64,000 nucleotides of DNA. Source: Motilibacter aurantiacus. GTDB taxonomy: Bacteria; Actinomycetota; Actinomycetes; Motilibacterales; Motilibacteraceae. The position numbers and the translations under genes were made by a program. Each line of letters starts with the position of its first letter. Positions within the stretch are counted from its first letter, which is position 1. Shown here piece by piece: positions 1-8,965 of this stretch. The notes beneath the pieces were generated by a model. That model did not search any database. It was not told the DNA's origin and saw nothing but the letters and a program-made list of their open reading frames with translations. The DNA lies in NCBI RefSeq assembly GCF_011250645.1, contig NZ_JAANNO010000002.1:28179-92178 (forward strand), written 5' to 3'.

Positions 1-573
1 GTCCGTGGCCCCTGCTCCCCCGCTCCCCGGCGCCGGGGTCTTCGTCGGCGTGGGGTCGGGCTCGGGCTTCGGGTCGGCGACGGGGCCGCCCGGGCCTCCA
101 CCCGTCGAGCCACCCGTGCCTCCGGACGCGGGTGCCGTGGCGCTGGGCGCCGGGTCGGGGCGCTCCGTGGACGGCTGGGTCGGTGGGGCCGAGGGCTTGG
201 CGGTCGGCTTGGGCGTCGCCGGCGGTGGCGCGGGAGTCGGGGCCGACGACGGCGTGCCGGCGCCCGACCCGGAGGGCAGCTGCCCGGGGTCGAGGTCCTC
301 GCCGGAGCCCTCGGCCGCCGACCCGCCGGACGAGCTCGACCCTTTGCTCCCGGAGTCTCCGGCCTCGGCCGAGCTCCCGGACGCCTCGCCGACGCTCTCC
401 GAGGCCTCGGCGCTCGACGCCTGGGCCGAGAGGTGGGCCACGGACGTCTCGGCGACCGCGGGCCCGGCTGCCACCAGCCAGGCGGCGCCGACGGCCACCA
501 CGAGCAGCGCCAGCCGGGCCACAGCATGGACGAGGCGGCGGCCGGGGTCGGCGCCCGGCGATGTGCAGGCCAT
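1..573 (-). CDS. Secreted Pro/Ser/Thr-rich protein, C-terminal part beyond the window
   Basis: This reading frame is open on the minus strand to the window edge, so only the N-terminal 191 residues are visible. The ATG at 573 begins a good signal peptide: a short n-region with two arginines (GRRLVH), a hydrophobic core (LALLVVAVGAAWLVAAG) and an AVA-ET cleavage site. After it comes a Ser/Gly/Glu-rich stretch and then a linker dense in Pro, Thr and Ser (repeats such as PTPAPPP and PKPTAKP), typical of a wall-spanning spacer. No catalytic domain is visible. The frame also stays open upstream to a GTG at 663, but that start would put residues before the signal peptide. It could be a wall hydrolase or an anchored surface protein; the rest of the gene would decide. 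Confidence 0.6.
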   Translation of the reverse strand, partial: MACTSPGADPGRRLVHAVARLALLVVAVGAAWLVAAGPAVAETSVAHLSAQASSAEASESVGEASGSSAEAGDSGSKGSSSSGGSAAEGSGEDLDPGQLPSGSGAGTPSSAPTPAPPPATPKPTAKPSAPPTQPSTERPDPAPSATAPASGGTGGSTGGGPGGPVADPKPEPDPTPTKTPAPGSGGAGATD

Positions 574-1165
574 GCCTGCCGTGCCGGTGAGCGAGCCAGA
601 GCCGGTCAGCGAGCCAGAGCGGGTCAGCACGGAACGGGCGGCGGCGACGGCGCGCGACGGCACAGCGCTGGCTGCACTGTCGCGATGTAAGGCCACGCCG
701 TCACCTTTTCGGGGTCGCCGCGCTGACGAGCCGGCGGCTCGCGTCCGCAAATCTAGCGTCTTGTCCTCGGGGTAGCGCCAGGAATCGGTCGGACTCGTCC
801 TCACAGAACGGGCTCGTCACCCATTCCGGGCGTCCCGCCCACGTCCCCGGCCCCGGCCCGACGCGCCGGCTCGGGCGGCGGACCTGCGCGGGAATCCGTC
901 GGCGCCCCCGGGGCTTGACGCCATGGGCTGCGTGCGCAGCCCGGGCGTTGCGCGGGTGGCGGGAGCCGGGAGCCGTGCGCGGGTGGTGTGGGACGGTGTC
1001 CCTGGCCGCGCGCGCGTGCCGGCGACCGGCACCGGCCCGGGCGCCCGGGCAGCCGAGCGGCCGCCCGGCCCAGCAGGGCCGGGGTGGACACAGGAGGGGC
1101 CGTCGAGGCGCCCGGCTCGCCGCCGGGGCCACCCCGGCGAGCCGGCACCGAGGAGGCGCACGCAC
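574..1165. other. 592-bp intergenic region between divergent genes
   Basis: I see no convincing gene on either strand here; open frames across it are side effects of high GC. It must hold the divergent promoters for the secreted protein and the PAC2 gene, but no clear -35/-10 pair stands out. It contains an 18-bp tandem duplication (591-626) and a perfect 8-bp inverted repeat with a 2-nt loop at 925-942 (arms GGGCTGCG / CGCAGCCC). A patch around 749-790 is less GC-rich than its surroundings. Confidence 0.5.
591..626. repeat. Tandem 18-bp direct repeat
   Basis: Two adjacent 18-bp units (591-608 and 609-626) differ at one base: GCGAGCCAGAGCCGGTCA followed by GCGAGCCAGAGCGGGTCA. The repeat lies just upstream of the preferred ATG of the secreted protein. 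If the GTG at 663 were used instead, it would add two in-frame copies of a six-residue Ser/Gly/Leu/Thr unit. Confidence 0.8.
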
Positions 1166-2086
1166 GTGCTGGACCCGCAGGAGCTCTTCGAGCTGACCCC
1201 GGTGGCGGACGAGCTGCCCGAGGGCTTGGTCCTGGTGTGCGCGCTCGACGGCTTCCTCGACGCCGGCGCGGGGGTCCGGCTGACCCGGGAGCACCTGCGC
1301 GCCGTGGGCTCGCCCCGTACCGTCGCGACCTTCGACGTCGACCAGCTGCTGGACTACCGCGCACGCCGCCCCGTCATGACGTTCGCCCGTGACCACTGGG
1401 CGTCCTGCGAGATCCCCACGCTGGACCTGCAGGTCCTCACCGACGCCGCAGGCGCGCCGTACCTCCTGCTGGCCGGGCCCGAGCCGGACTCCCAGTGGGA
1501 GCGGTTCGTGGCCGCGATCTCGCTCGTCGTCGAGCGTCTGCGGGTCCGGATGGTCGTCGGGCTGGACTCCATCCCCATGGGTGTCCCGCACACGCGCCCG
1601 GTCGGCGTCACGGCGCACGCGTCGCGCCGCGAGCTGGTCGCGGCGTACCCGGCCTGGTTCGAGGACGTGACCGTGCCCGGCAGCATCGGCCACGTGCTGG
1701 AGTTCCGGCTGGCCCAGTCCGGGCTCGACACGGCCGGGTTCGCCGTGCACGTGCCGCAGTACCTCGCCCAGGCCGAGTACCCGCCCGCGGCGGTCCGCCT
1801 GGTGGCAGCGCTGCAGGACCTCGCCGGGCTGACGCTGCCCGCCGACGCGCTGGAGCAGGCGGCGGGCGAGGTCCGCACGCGCATCGACGCCGAGGTGCAG
1901 GGCTCGACCGAGGTGAGCGCCGTGGTGTCGCGGCTGGAGCAGCAGTACGACGCCTTCCTCGCGGCCCGGCAGGGCGAGACCCCGCTGGCCGCCGACGCGG
2001 CGGACCTGCCGACCGGGGACGAGCTGGGCGCCGAGCTGGAGCGGTTCCTCGCCGAGCAGGCGCGCCGCGACCGGCCGGACGCCTGA
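1166..2086 (+). CDS. PAC2 family protein
   Basis: This 306-residue protein resembles the PAC2 (proteasome assembly chaperone 2) family found in most actinomycetes. The fold begins near residue 15 (DELPEGLVLVCALDGFLDAG), and the phrase LDSIPMGVPHTRP around residue 133 is typical of the family. The C-terminal region is alpha-helical and charged. The GTG at 1166 was chosen because AGGAGG lies ten bases upstream (1151-1156); in-frame starts further upstream would add an Arg/Pro-rich, non-conserved stretch. The role of bacterial PAC2 proteins is not settled; a link to proteasome or ATPase assembly is inferred from eukaryotic PAC2. The glycosyltransferase gene starts 8 bp after the stop, so the two are probably co-transcribed. 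Confidence 0.85.
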   Translation: MLDPQELFELTPVADELPEGLVLVCALDGFLDAGAGVRLTREHLRAVGSPRTVATFDVDQLLDYRARRPVMTFARDHWASCEIPTLDLQVLTDAAGAPYLLLAGPEPDSQWERFVAAISLVVERLRVRMVVGLDSIPMGVPHTRPVGVTAHASRRELVAAYPAWFEDVTVPGSIGHVLEFRLAQSGLDTAGFAVHVPQYLAQAEYPPAAVRLVAALQDLAGLTLPADALEQAAGEVRTRIDAEVQGSTEVSAVVSRLEQQYDAFLAARQGETPLAADAADLPTGDELGAELERFLAEQARRDRPDA

Positions 2087-2094
2087 GCCGCGGC

Positions 2095-3174
2095 GTGCGC
2101 GTCCTGCTCTACACCGACGGCCTCGGCCGCGGCGGCGCCGAGATCAGCCTGGGCAACCTGCTCGCCGCGGCCCCGGACGGCCTCGACCTCGCGGTGGCGG
2201 GGCCGGGGGCCGAGGTGGTCGAGTGGGTCGCGGCCCGCCGCCCCGGCACACCCGCGCACGTCGTGCGCCCGGGGGCGGGCTCCTCCCTCCAGCTGCTGCG
2301 CCGGGTACGCCCCGACGTGCTCCACGCCAACCTCAGCGTGCCGTGGGCGGGCGCGGGTGCCCTCGCCGCCGCGTACGCGACCCCCGGCCTGCGAGCCGTC
2401 GCCGTGCAGCAGTTGCCCCTGCGCACCACCGCGCTGCCCGAGTGGGCCCGCACCCGTGCCCTGCTGGCCCGGCTCGACGCCCACGTGGCCGTCGGCGAGT
2501 CCAGCGCCCGCCGGGTCGAGGACTTCTACGCCCTCGGGCGCGGCAGCGTGCGGTCGGTCCCCAACGGGGTGCCCGACGTCGAGCTGCCGGCCCGGTCCCC
2601 GCGTGAGCGCCTGGTCGTCGGCAGCCTCGGCCGGCTCGACGGGCAGAAGGCGTACGACGTGCTGCTGCGCGCCGCTGCGCGGGTCGAGGGCATCGAGGTC
2701 GAGGTGGTCGGGGAGGGCAATGAGCGGGAGCGGCTGGAGGCGCTGGCCGCCGAGCTCGGGCTGACCGGACGGGTGCGGCTCCCGGGCTGGTCGGAGCGGT
2801 CGCGCGAGGCGCTGGCCCGGTTCGACGTGTTCTGCCTGCCCAGCCGGGCCGAGGGGTTCCCCCTGTCGATCGTGGAGGCGATGCTCGCCGGGCTCCCGGT
2901 CGTGGCGACGAGCGTGGGCGGCGTTCCCGAGGCCGTGCTCGACGGCCGGACAGGCCTCGTGGTGCCCCGCGACGACGTGGACGCGCTGGCGGCGGCGCTC
3001 GTCCGGGTGCGCGACGACCCCGGGCTGCGCGACGCGCTGGGCAAGGCGGGGCGCGCGCGGGCGCTCGCCGGGCTCACCGCCGACGCGATGGCCGCGGCGT
3101 ACGCCGAGATCTGGCGCGAGGTGCTGGCCCGGCCCCGGGCCCCCCGGCTGCGGGTGCCCCGGCCCAAGCCCTGA
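2095..3174 (+). CDS. GT4-family glycosyltransferase
   Basis: A 359-residue GT-B glycosyltransferase of the GT4 type, predicted to move a sugar from a nucleotide donor onto a lipid, glycan or small molecule in the cytoplasm. The N-terminal Rossmann domain opens with VLLYTDGLGRGGAE, the donor-subfamily glycine loop. The C-terminal domain starts near residue 175 (VVGSLGRLDGQKAYDVLLRA) and carries the nucleotide-sugar signature around residues 247-270 (PSRAEGFPLSIVEAMLAGLPVVAT), including the E-x7-E pair. The GTG at 2095 is the first start after the PAC2 stop (2086); upstream in-frame sequence overlaps the PAC2 gene. No neighbour suggests the acceptor, so the substrate is unknown. Confidence 0.85.
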   Translation: MRVLLYTDGLGRGGAEISLGNLLAAAPDGLDLAVAGPGAEVVEWVAARRPGTPAHVVRPGAGSSLQLLRRVRPDVLHANLSVPWAGAGALAAAYATPGLRAVAVQQLPLRTTALPEWARTRALLARLDAHVAVGESSARRVEDFYALGRGSVRSVPNGVPDVELPARSPRERLVVGSLGRLDGQKAYDVLLRAAARVEGIEVEVVGEGNERERLEALAAELGLTGRVRLPGWSERSREALARFDVFCLPSRAEGFPLSIVEAMLAGLPVVATSVGGVPEAVLDGRTGLVVPRDDVDALAAALVRVRDDPGLRDALGKAGRARALAGLTADAMAAAYAEIWREVLARPRAPRLRVPRPKP

Positions 3175-3234
3175 GCGAAGCGCGCAAATCCCGGGCGCGG
3201 GCCGCCGCGCGCGCCGCCTAGGCTGGGAGGCGGT

Positions 3235-6200
3235 ATGGGAACGAGCGTCACCGGCCGGCTGGCCGAGCTGCAGGAGCGCCTGTCCGGGGTGACGCTGCGC
3301 GACGAGCGCCGCCTCGCGCGGCGGATCTCGGGCGCGCGCCGCATCCGCGACGAGGCCGCCCGGAGCACGGTGGTCGACGAGATCACCGCCGACCTCGAGC
3401 GGGCCGAGGCGCGGCTCACCGCGCGGCGGGAGAGCCTGCCGACGATCCGCTACCCGGAGGAGCTGCCGGTCAGCCGGCGCAAGGACGACATCCTCGAGGC
3501 GGTGCGCGACGCCCAGGTGGTCGTCGTCGCCGGCGAGACCGGGTCCGGCAAGACCACGCAGCTGCCGAAGATCTGCCTCGAGCTGGGGCGGGGCGTCCGT
3601 GGCCGGATCGGCCACACCCAGCCGCGCCGGCTTGCGGCCCGGTCCGTGGCCGAGCGGGTCGCGGAGGAGCTGGGCTCCGAGCTCGGCGGCGCGGTGGGCT
3701 ACAAGGTCCGCTTCAACGACTCCGTCGGCGACGACACCTTCGTCAAGGTGATGACCGACGGCATCCTGCTCGCCGAGATCCAGGGCGACCGGTTCCTCAA
3801 CGAGTACGACACGCTCATCCTGGACGAGGCGCACGAGCGCAGCCTCAACATCGACTTCCTGCTCGGCTACCTCAAGCAGCTGCTCGCGCGCCGACCGGAC
3901 CTCAAGCTCATCATCACCTCCGCCACGATCGAGGTCGAGCGCTTCTCGCGGCACTTCGGCGACGCCCCGATCATCGAGGTGTCCGGCCGCACCTACCCGG
4001 TGGAGGTGCGCTACCGACCGCTCGTCGACGGCGCGGCCGGGGGCGACGACGAGGACGGCGACGCCGCCCAGGCCGAGCCGCGCGACCAGGTCACGGCGAT
4101 CTCGGAGGCCGTGGAGGAGCTGTGCGCGGAGGGGCCGGGCGACATCCTGGTCTTCCTCAGCGGCGAGCGGGAGATCCGCGACACCGCCGACGCGCTCGCC
4201 AAGGCCGACCTGCGCGACACCGAGATCCTTCCGCTGTACGCCCGGCTCTCCGCCGCGGAGCAGCACCGCGTCTTCTCCTCACACCCCGGCCGCCGCATCG
4301 TGCTCGCGACCAACGTCGCCGAGACCTCGCTCACCGTCCCCGGCATCAAGTACGTCGTGGACCCCGGCACGGCGCGCGTCTCGCGCTACAGCTTCCGCAC
4401 GAAGGTGCAGCGCCTGCCGATCGAGCCGGTCTCCCAGGCGTCGGCCAACCAGCGCAAGGGCCGCTGCGGCCGTGTGTCCGAAGGGATCTGCATCCGGCTC
4501 TACTCCGAAGAGGACTTCCTGTCCCGGCCGGAGTTCACCGACCCGGAGATCCTTCGCACGAGCCTTGCGTCGGTCATCCTGCAGATGACGGCGCTCGGGC
4601 TGGGTGACATCGCGGCGTTCCCGTTCGTCGACCCACCGGACCCGCGCAACATCAAGGACGGCGTGCTGCTGCTGCAGGAGCTCGGCGCCATCGACCCGGA
4701 CGAGAAGGACCCGAAGAAGCGGCTCACCGAGGTCGGCCGCCGGCTGGCCCAGCTGCCGGTCGACCCGCGCCTGGGCCGCATGGTGCTCGAGGCCGGCGAC
4801 AACGGCTGTGTGCGCGAGGTGCTCGTCATCGCCGCCGCGCTGTCGATCCAGGACCCGCGCGAGCGGCCCGTCGACAAGCAGCAGGCCGCGGCGGAGAAGC
4901 ACGCGCGGTTCACCGACCCGACCTCGGACTTCCTGGCGTACGTCAATCTCTGGAACTACCTGCAGGAGCAGCAGAAGGCGCTCTCCTCCAGCGCGTTCCG
5001 CCGGCTCTGCAAGAACGAGTTCCTCAACTACCTGCGGGTCCGCGAGTGGCAGGACGTGCACACCCAGCTGCGCCAGGTCGCCAAGGCGCTGGGCCTCTCG
5101 GCGAACACCGCGGACGCCGACCCCACGCACGTGCACACCGCGCTGCTCGCCGGCCTGCTGTCGCACATCGGCCTCAAGGACACCGACAAGCACGAGTACC
5201 TCGGTGCCCGCGGCGCCACGTTCGCCGTCTTCCCCGGGTCCGGGCTGTTCAAGAAGCCCCCGCGGTGGGTGATGTCGGCCGAGCTGGTCGAGACGACCCG
5301 GCTCTGGGCCCGCGTCAACGCGCGGATCGAGCCCGAGTGGGCGGAGAAGCTCGCCCAGCACCTGGTCAAGCGCACCTACAGCGAGCCGCACTGGGAGAAG
5401 GACCGCGCCGCCGTCCTGGCGTACGAGAAGGTCACGCTCTACGGCGTCCCGCTCGTGGCCGGGCGGAAGGTCAACTACGGGCGCATCGACCCGCCCGTGG
5501 CGCGTGACCTCTTCATCCGCAACGCGCTGGTCGAGGGCGACTGGCGCACGCACCACGCGTTCTTCGAGGAGAACCGGCGGCTGCTCGAGGACGTCGAGGA
5601 GCTGGAGAACCGCGCGCGCCGCCGCGACATCCTCGTCGACGACGAGACCCTCTTCGACTTCTACGACAAGCGCATCCCGGCCGACGTCGTGTCCGGCGCC
5701 CACTTCGACAGCTGGTGGAAGAAGGCCCGCCGCACCGAGCCGGACCTGCTCAGCTTCGAGAAGTCGATGCTGGTCAACGAGTCGGCGAGCGGCATCGCCG
5801 AGGCGGACTACCCCGACGTGTGGCGGCAGGGCGACCTCGTGCTGCCGTTGACCTACCAGTTCGAGCCCGGCACCGAGGCCGACGGCGTCACCGTCCACGT
5901 GCCGCTGCCCGTGCTCAACCGGGTCTCCCCCGCCGGGTTCGACTGGCAGATCCCCGGGCTGCGCGAGGACCTGGTCACCGCGCTGATCCGGGCGCTTCCC
6001 AAGCAGGTCCGCACCAGCTTCGTGCCGGCGCCGAACTACGCGAAGGAGGCGCTGCAGGACCTGCCCGTGCAGGACGTCCCGCTCGTGGACGCGCTCGCCC
6101 GCAGGCTGCGGCTGATGACCGGCGTGATCGTCGACCCCGGCGCCTTCGACCCGGAACGCGTCCCCGAGCACCTGAAGGTCACCTTCCGGGTCGAGGACGA

Positions 6201-7170
6201 GCGCAAGCGCAAGGTCGCCGAGGGCAAGGACCTCGAGGCGCTCAAGCTCCGGCTGGGCGGCCGGATGCGGCAGGCCATCTCCGAGGCCGCGCCGAAGGTC
6301 GAGCGGTCCGGGCTCGTCGGCTGGGAGGTGGGCGCCCTGCCGCAGGTCTTCGAGCAGCAGCAGCGCGGCGGCCACCGGGTCAAGGCCTTCCCGGCCCTCG
6401 TGGACGAGGGCGACAGCGTGGCCGTCCGGCTGCTCGGCAACCAGACGGAGCAGGCCGCCGCGATGTGGGCCGGCACCCGCCGGATGCTGCTGCTGACGAT
6501 CCCGTCTCCCGTGCGCAACGTCGTGCGCGGGCTGTCGAACGCGTCGAAGCTGACGCTCAGCGCCAACCCGCACGGCAGCGTCGCGGCGCTGCTCGACGAC
6601 TGCATCGCGTGCGCCGTCGACTCGCTCATGGCCGAGCACGGCGGGCCCGTGTGGGACGAGGCCGGGTTCGAGAAGCTGCGGGACGCCGTACGGGCGGGCC
6701 TCTTCCCGGTCGTCATGGAGGTGCTCGGCGAGGTGGAGCGGGCCCTCGCCGCGGCGGCCGCGCTGCGCAAGCGGCTCGACGGCCTGACCAGCGCGACGCT
6801 GGCGGCCTCGCTCGCCGACATGCGCTCCCAGCTCGACGGGCTGGTGCATCCCGGGTTCGTCACGCAGACCGGGCGTCGGCGGCTGCCGGACGTCACCCGC
6901 TACCTGCAGGCGCTGGGACGCCGGCTGGACAAGCTCCCGCAGGACCCAGGCCGCGACCGGCTGCAGTTGGCCAAGCTCGAGCAGGTCCAGGCCGAGTACG
7001 CCGCGGCGCTCGCCGCCGTCCCGGACGGCCGCCCGGTCCCCGAGGAGCTGCGCGACGTGCGCTGGATGATCGAGGAACTGCGGATCAGCTACTTCGCGCA
7101 GACCATGCGGACGGCGTACCCGGTGTCGGAGAAGCGGGTCTACCGGGCGCTGGACGCGCTGGCGGGCTGA
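3235..7170 (+). CDS. hrpA: ATP-dependent RNA helicase HrpA
   Basis: A 1311-residue DEAH-box (DExH, superfamily 2) helicase, matching the usual ~1300 residues of bacterial HrpA. Motif I is GETGSGKT (about residues 100-107), motif II is DEAH (197-200), motif III is SAT (about 229) and motif VI is QRKGRCGR (about 405-412). After the helicase core come the HA2/OB-fold domains and the long C-terminal DUF3418-type region specific to HrpA. Family knowledge points to a role in mRNA processing and rescue of stalled ribosomes. The start is ATG at 3235 with GGGAGG just upstream (3224-3229). A TAGGCT hexamer at 3219-3224 could be a -10 box. It converges on the membrane-protein gene at 7191, leaving 20 bp. 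Confidence 0.97.
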   Translation: MGTSVTGRLAELQERLSGVTLRDERRLARRISGARRIRDEAARSTVVDEITADLERAEARLTARRESLPTIRYPEELPVSRRKDDILEAVRDAQVVVVAGETGSGKTTQLPKICLELGRGVRGRIGHTQPRRLAARSVAERVAEELGSELGGAVGYKVRFNDSVGDDTFVKVMTDGILLAEIQGDRFLNEYDTLILDEAHERSLNIDFLLGYLKQLLARRPDLKLIITSATIEVERFSRHFGDAPIIEVSGRTYPVEVRYRPLVDGAAGGDDEDGDAAQAEPRDQVTAISEAVEELCAEGPGDILVFLSGEREIRDTADALAKADLRDTEILPLYARLSAAEQHRVFSSHPGRRIVLATNVAETSLTVPGIKYVVDPGTARVSRYSFRTKVQRLPIEPVSQASANQRKGRCGRVSEGICIRLYSEEDFLSRPEFTDPEILRTSLASVILQMTALGLGDIAAFPFVDPPDPRNIKDGVLLLQELGAIDPDEKDPKKRLTEVGRRLAQLPVDPRLGRMVLEAGDNGCVREVLVIAAALSIQDPRERPVDKQQAAAEKHARFTDPTSDFLAYVNLWNYLQEQQKALSSSAFRRLCKNEFLNYLRVREWQDVHTQLRQVAKALGLSANTADADPTHVHTALLAGLLSHIGLKDTDKHEYLGARGATFAVFPGSGLFKKPPRWVMSAELVETTRLWARVNARIEPEWAEKLAQHLVKRTYSEPHWEKDRAAVLAYEKVTLYGVPLVAGRKVNYGRIDPPVARDLFIRNALVEGDWRTHHAFFEENRRLLEDVEELENRARRRDILVDDETLFDFYDKRIPADVVSGAHFDSWWKKARRTEPDLLSFEKSMLVNESASGIAEADYPDVWRQGDLVLPLTYQFEPGTEADGVTVHVPLPVLNRVSPAGFDWQIPGLREDLVTALIRALPKQVRTSFVPAPNYAKEALQDLPVQDVPLVDALARRLRLMTGVIVDPGAFDPERVPEHLKVTFRVEDERKRKVAEGKDLEALKLRLGGRMRQAISEAAPKVERSGLVGWEVGALPQVFEQQQRGGHRVKAFPALVDEGDSVAVRLLGNQTEQAAAMWAGTRRMLLLTIPSPVRNVVRGLSNASKLTLSANPHGSVAALLDDCIACAVDSLMAEHGGPVWDEAGFEKLRDAVRAGLFPVVMEVLGEVERALAAAAALRKRLDGLTSATLAASLADMRSQLDGLVHPGFVTQTGRRRLPDVTRYLQALGRRLDKLPQDPGRDRLQLAKLEQVQAEYAAALAAVPDGRPVPEELRDVRWMIEELRISYFAQTMRTAYPVSEKRVYRALDALAG

Positions 7171-7190
7171 CGGGGCCGCGTCGTGCCCGC

Positions 7191-7652
7191 TCAGACGTAG
7201 CGCAGCGCCACGCCGAGCACGGTGGCGGTGCCAGTGAGCCCGATCAGCGCGGCTCCGGCACGGGTGAAGTCCGCCCGGTGCCGAGGCACCTCGTCCGGCG
7301 TCGCGAAGAGCCGCCGCGGCCACATCCGCCACGAGACCCGGACGAACACGCCCGCGGCGACGAGCAGCAGCGTGGCCTTGACCGCCACCAGGGCCCACCA
7401 CGCGCCGCTCCGGCCGTCCCGCTCGAGCAGCACCAGCCCGGCCCCGGTCGTGCCGAGGGCGACGAGCAGCGACACGACCTTCCAGCGCGCGCCCGCCGCG
7501 ACGTACGTCGCCGCCTCCTCGGCCTCGGCCGGGCCGCCGTGGAAGGCCACCAGCCGTGGCTGCACGACGGCCAGGCTGTAGGCCATCGCGCCGAGCCAGC
7601 CGGCGGCGAGCAGCAGGTGGGCGATGACGACGAGGAGCTCCGCGACACGCAT
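7191..7652 (-). CDS. Small integral membrane protein (CopD/DUF2269-like)
   Basis: A 153-residue protein with four predicted membrane helices: about residues 6-30, 59-76, 86-103 and 131-149. The spacing and the N-terminal pattern (HLLLAAGWLGAMAYSLAVVQPR) resemble CopD-like or DUF2269-like four-helix proteins. In CopD proteins helix histidines may bind metal or haem; here only one such His (in VIAHLLLAAGW) is evident, so a copper role is speculative. The start is ATG at 7652. It is divergent from the HNH-like gene at 7701 with only 48 bp between them, so promoters must be compact or overlapping. Confidence 0.6.
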   Translation of the reverse strand: MRVAELLVVIAHLLLAAGWLGAMAYSLAVVQPRLVAFHGGPAEAEEAATYVAAGARWKVVSLLVALGTTGAGLVLLERDGRSGAWWALVAVKATLLLVAAGVFVRVSWRMWPRRLFATPDEVPRHRADFTRAGAALIGLTGTATVLGVALRYV

Positions 7653-7700
7653 CGGCCCAGTCCATCAGGGCGACGCCGCCGGTGCTGGCACGCTTGACCC

Positions 7701-8786
7701 GTGTCCCCGCCGCTGCCGGACGAGATCGCGGTCGGCCGACGGCTGGCCGCGCTGCTGTCGGACGGCCGCCGGGACGGCACCCTGCGGCTGGCGTGCGGCC
7801 TCGCCCTGCTCGACGTGGTGACCGAGGCCGGGCAGCCCGGGCCCGGCCCCGCCCTGCCGGTGCCGGTCGACGGGCTGGCCGACCGGGTGGTGGAGCTCTA
7901 CTGGCGGCAGGCCCGGCCGTACGGGGGCCGCGTGCTCGCCCAGGGCCGGGCGGTGGGCGCGCGCCTGGCCGTGCTCGAGGAGGTCGCCACCCTGGCCGCG
8001 GACGCCCGGTCCGCCGACAGCGGGACCGCGCACCAGGCCGCGGTCAGGCTTCCCGCTCGCTACGGCGCCGCGCGTCGGCGCATCGCACTGACGCTGGCCC
8101 AACAGCCGCTGACCGACCTGCAGACGCCGGCCGGGCTGGCCCGCGGCAGCGCGCCGCCGTTCCTCTTCGACGACTCCTGGCTCGGCCGGCGCGCCACCCA
8201 GGCCGACCTGGACGCGCACGACCGCTCCATCGTCCTCCTGCCCGGGGTCGCGGGCGCCCTGCTGCGGCTCGCGCCGCTGCTGCGCCCCCTGGTGGAGCAG
8301 CTCTGGGCCGATCACGTGAGCCGGGTCAACGGCGTCGATGCCCACCGGGCGCTGTCGGACTTCCTCTTCGGCGCCGCTCCGGAGCGGCTGGCCCCGCTCG
8401 CCGAGCCGTTGGGCGAGCTGCAGGCAGGCCGCTGCTTCGCCTGCGCAGGGCCGCTGGGCCGGCCGCGCGTCGAGCACTTCGTGCCCTGGGAGCGCTATCC
8501 CCTGGACGCCGCCGCCAACCTCGTGGTCGTCGACGAGCGCTGCGCCGCTGACCGCGACGGCGCCCCCTTCGCCCTTCCCCTGGTCTTCCGCTGGCACCGC
8601 AGGCGCGGGCTCTACGACCGGGGCGAGATCGCCGGCTGGCCCGTCGAGCACGCCCGCACGCAGGCGGTGGTGCTGGCCGCGTACGCGACGGTGCCGGCTG
8701 GCACCCCGCTCTGGGCGGGGCGCGGGACGTACGAGCTCGCGGCCGGCGGCGAGGGCGCGCGGGTCCGCTCGCTGCTCGCCGCCTAG
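7701..8786 (+). CDS. HNH-endonuclease-like protein with altered metal site
   Basis: A 361-residue protein. The first 240 residues are an uncharacterised alpha-helical domain. Residues about 245-285 match the HNH core seen in defence- and phage-type HNH proteins: a CxxC knuckle (CFACAGPLG), then EHFVPWERYP, then an Asn in AANLVVV. Intact relatives usually end this core with a His (pattern N-L-V-x-A-H-x-x-C); here the same place reads VVVDERCAAD, with Asp in place of the His. The double-cysteine knuckle is retained. It may be a catalytically altered or purely nucleic-acid-binding HNH protein. The start is GTG at 7701, with weak upstream signals. Gene context (RtcB downstream, 180 bp away) does not fix its role. 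Confidence 0.6.
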   Translation: MSPPLPDEIAVGRRLAALLSDGRRDGTLRLACGLALLDVVTEAGQPGPGPALPVPVDGLADRVVELYWRQARPYGGRVLAQGRAVGARLAVLEEVATLAADARSADSGTAHQAAVRLPARYGAARRRIALTLAQQPLTDLQTPAGLARGSAPPFLFDDSWLGRRATQADLDAHDRSIVLLPGVAGALLRLAPLLRPLVEQLWADHVSRVNGVDAHRALSDFLFGAAPERLAPLAEPLGELQAGRCFACAGPLGRPRVEHFVPWERYPLDAAANLVVVDERCAADRDGAPFALPLVFRWHRRRGLYDRGEIAGWPVEHARTQAVVLAAYATVPAGTPLWAGRGTYELAAGGEGARVRSLLAA

Positions 8787-8965
8787 CCGCCCCCCGGTAC
8801 CGCGGACGGCCGAGCGCGGAATGAGCGCCCCCGGCGGTGGTACACCGAGGAGGAAGCGGGCATCGACCGGGGAGCACACGGAAAACCGCTGGGGCATCCC
8901 CTTTTCCCGATGGCACCGTGTGCGGCGGCAACGAGCGTGCCAGCGGGCGGAAAGGGTGAAGTGCA

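Noticed and set aside
1-775. Plus-strand open frame of 256 residues at the window start
   Set aside because: Its composition is low-complexity; the minus strand has a signal peptide and linker that explain the region better.
664-1165. c-di-AMP (ydaO-type) riboswitch upstream of the secreted protein
   Set aside because: I looked for the GGGGUGAAUC-type core on the minus strand and did not find it.
1354-4266. Very long open frame on the minus strand across PAC2, glycosyltransferase and helicase genes
   Set aside because: It is the antisense of three well-supported genes; GC-rich third positions keep it open. It has no domain or ribosome site.
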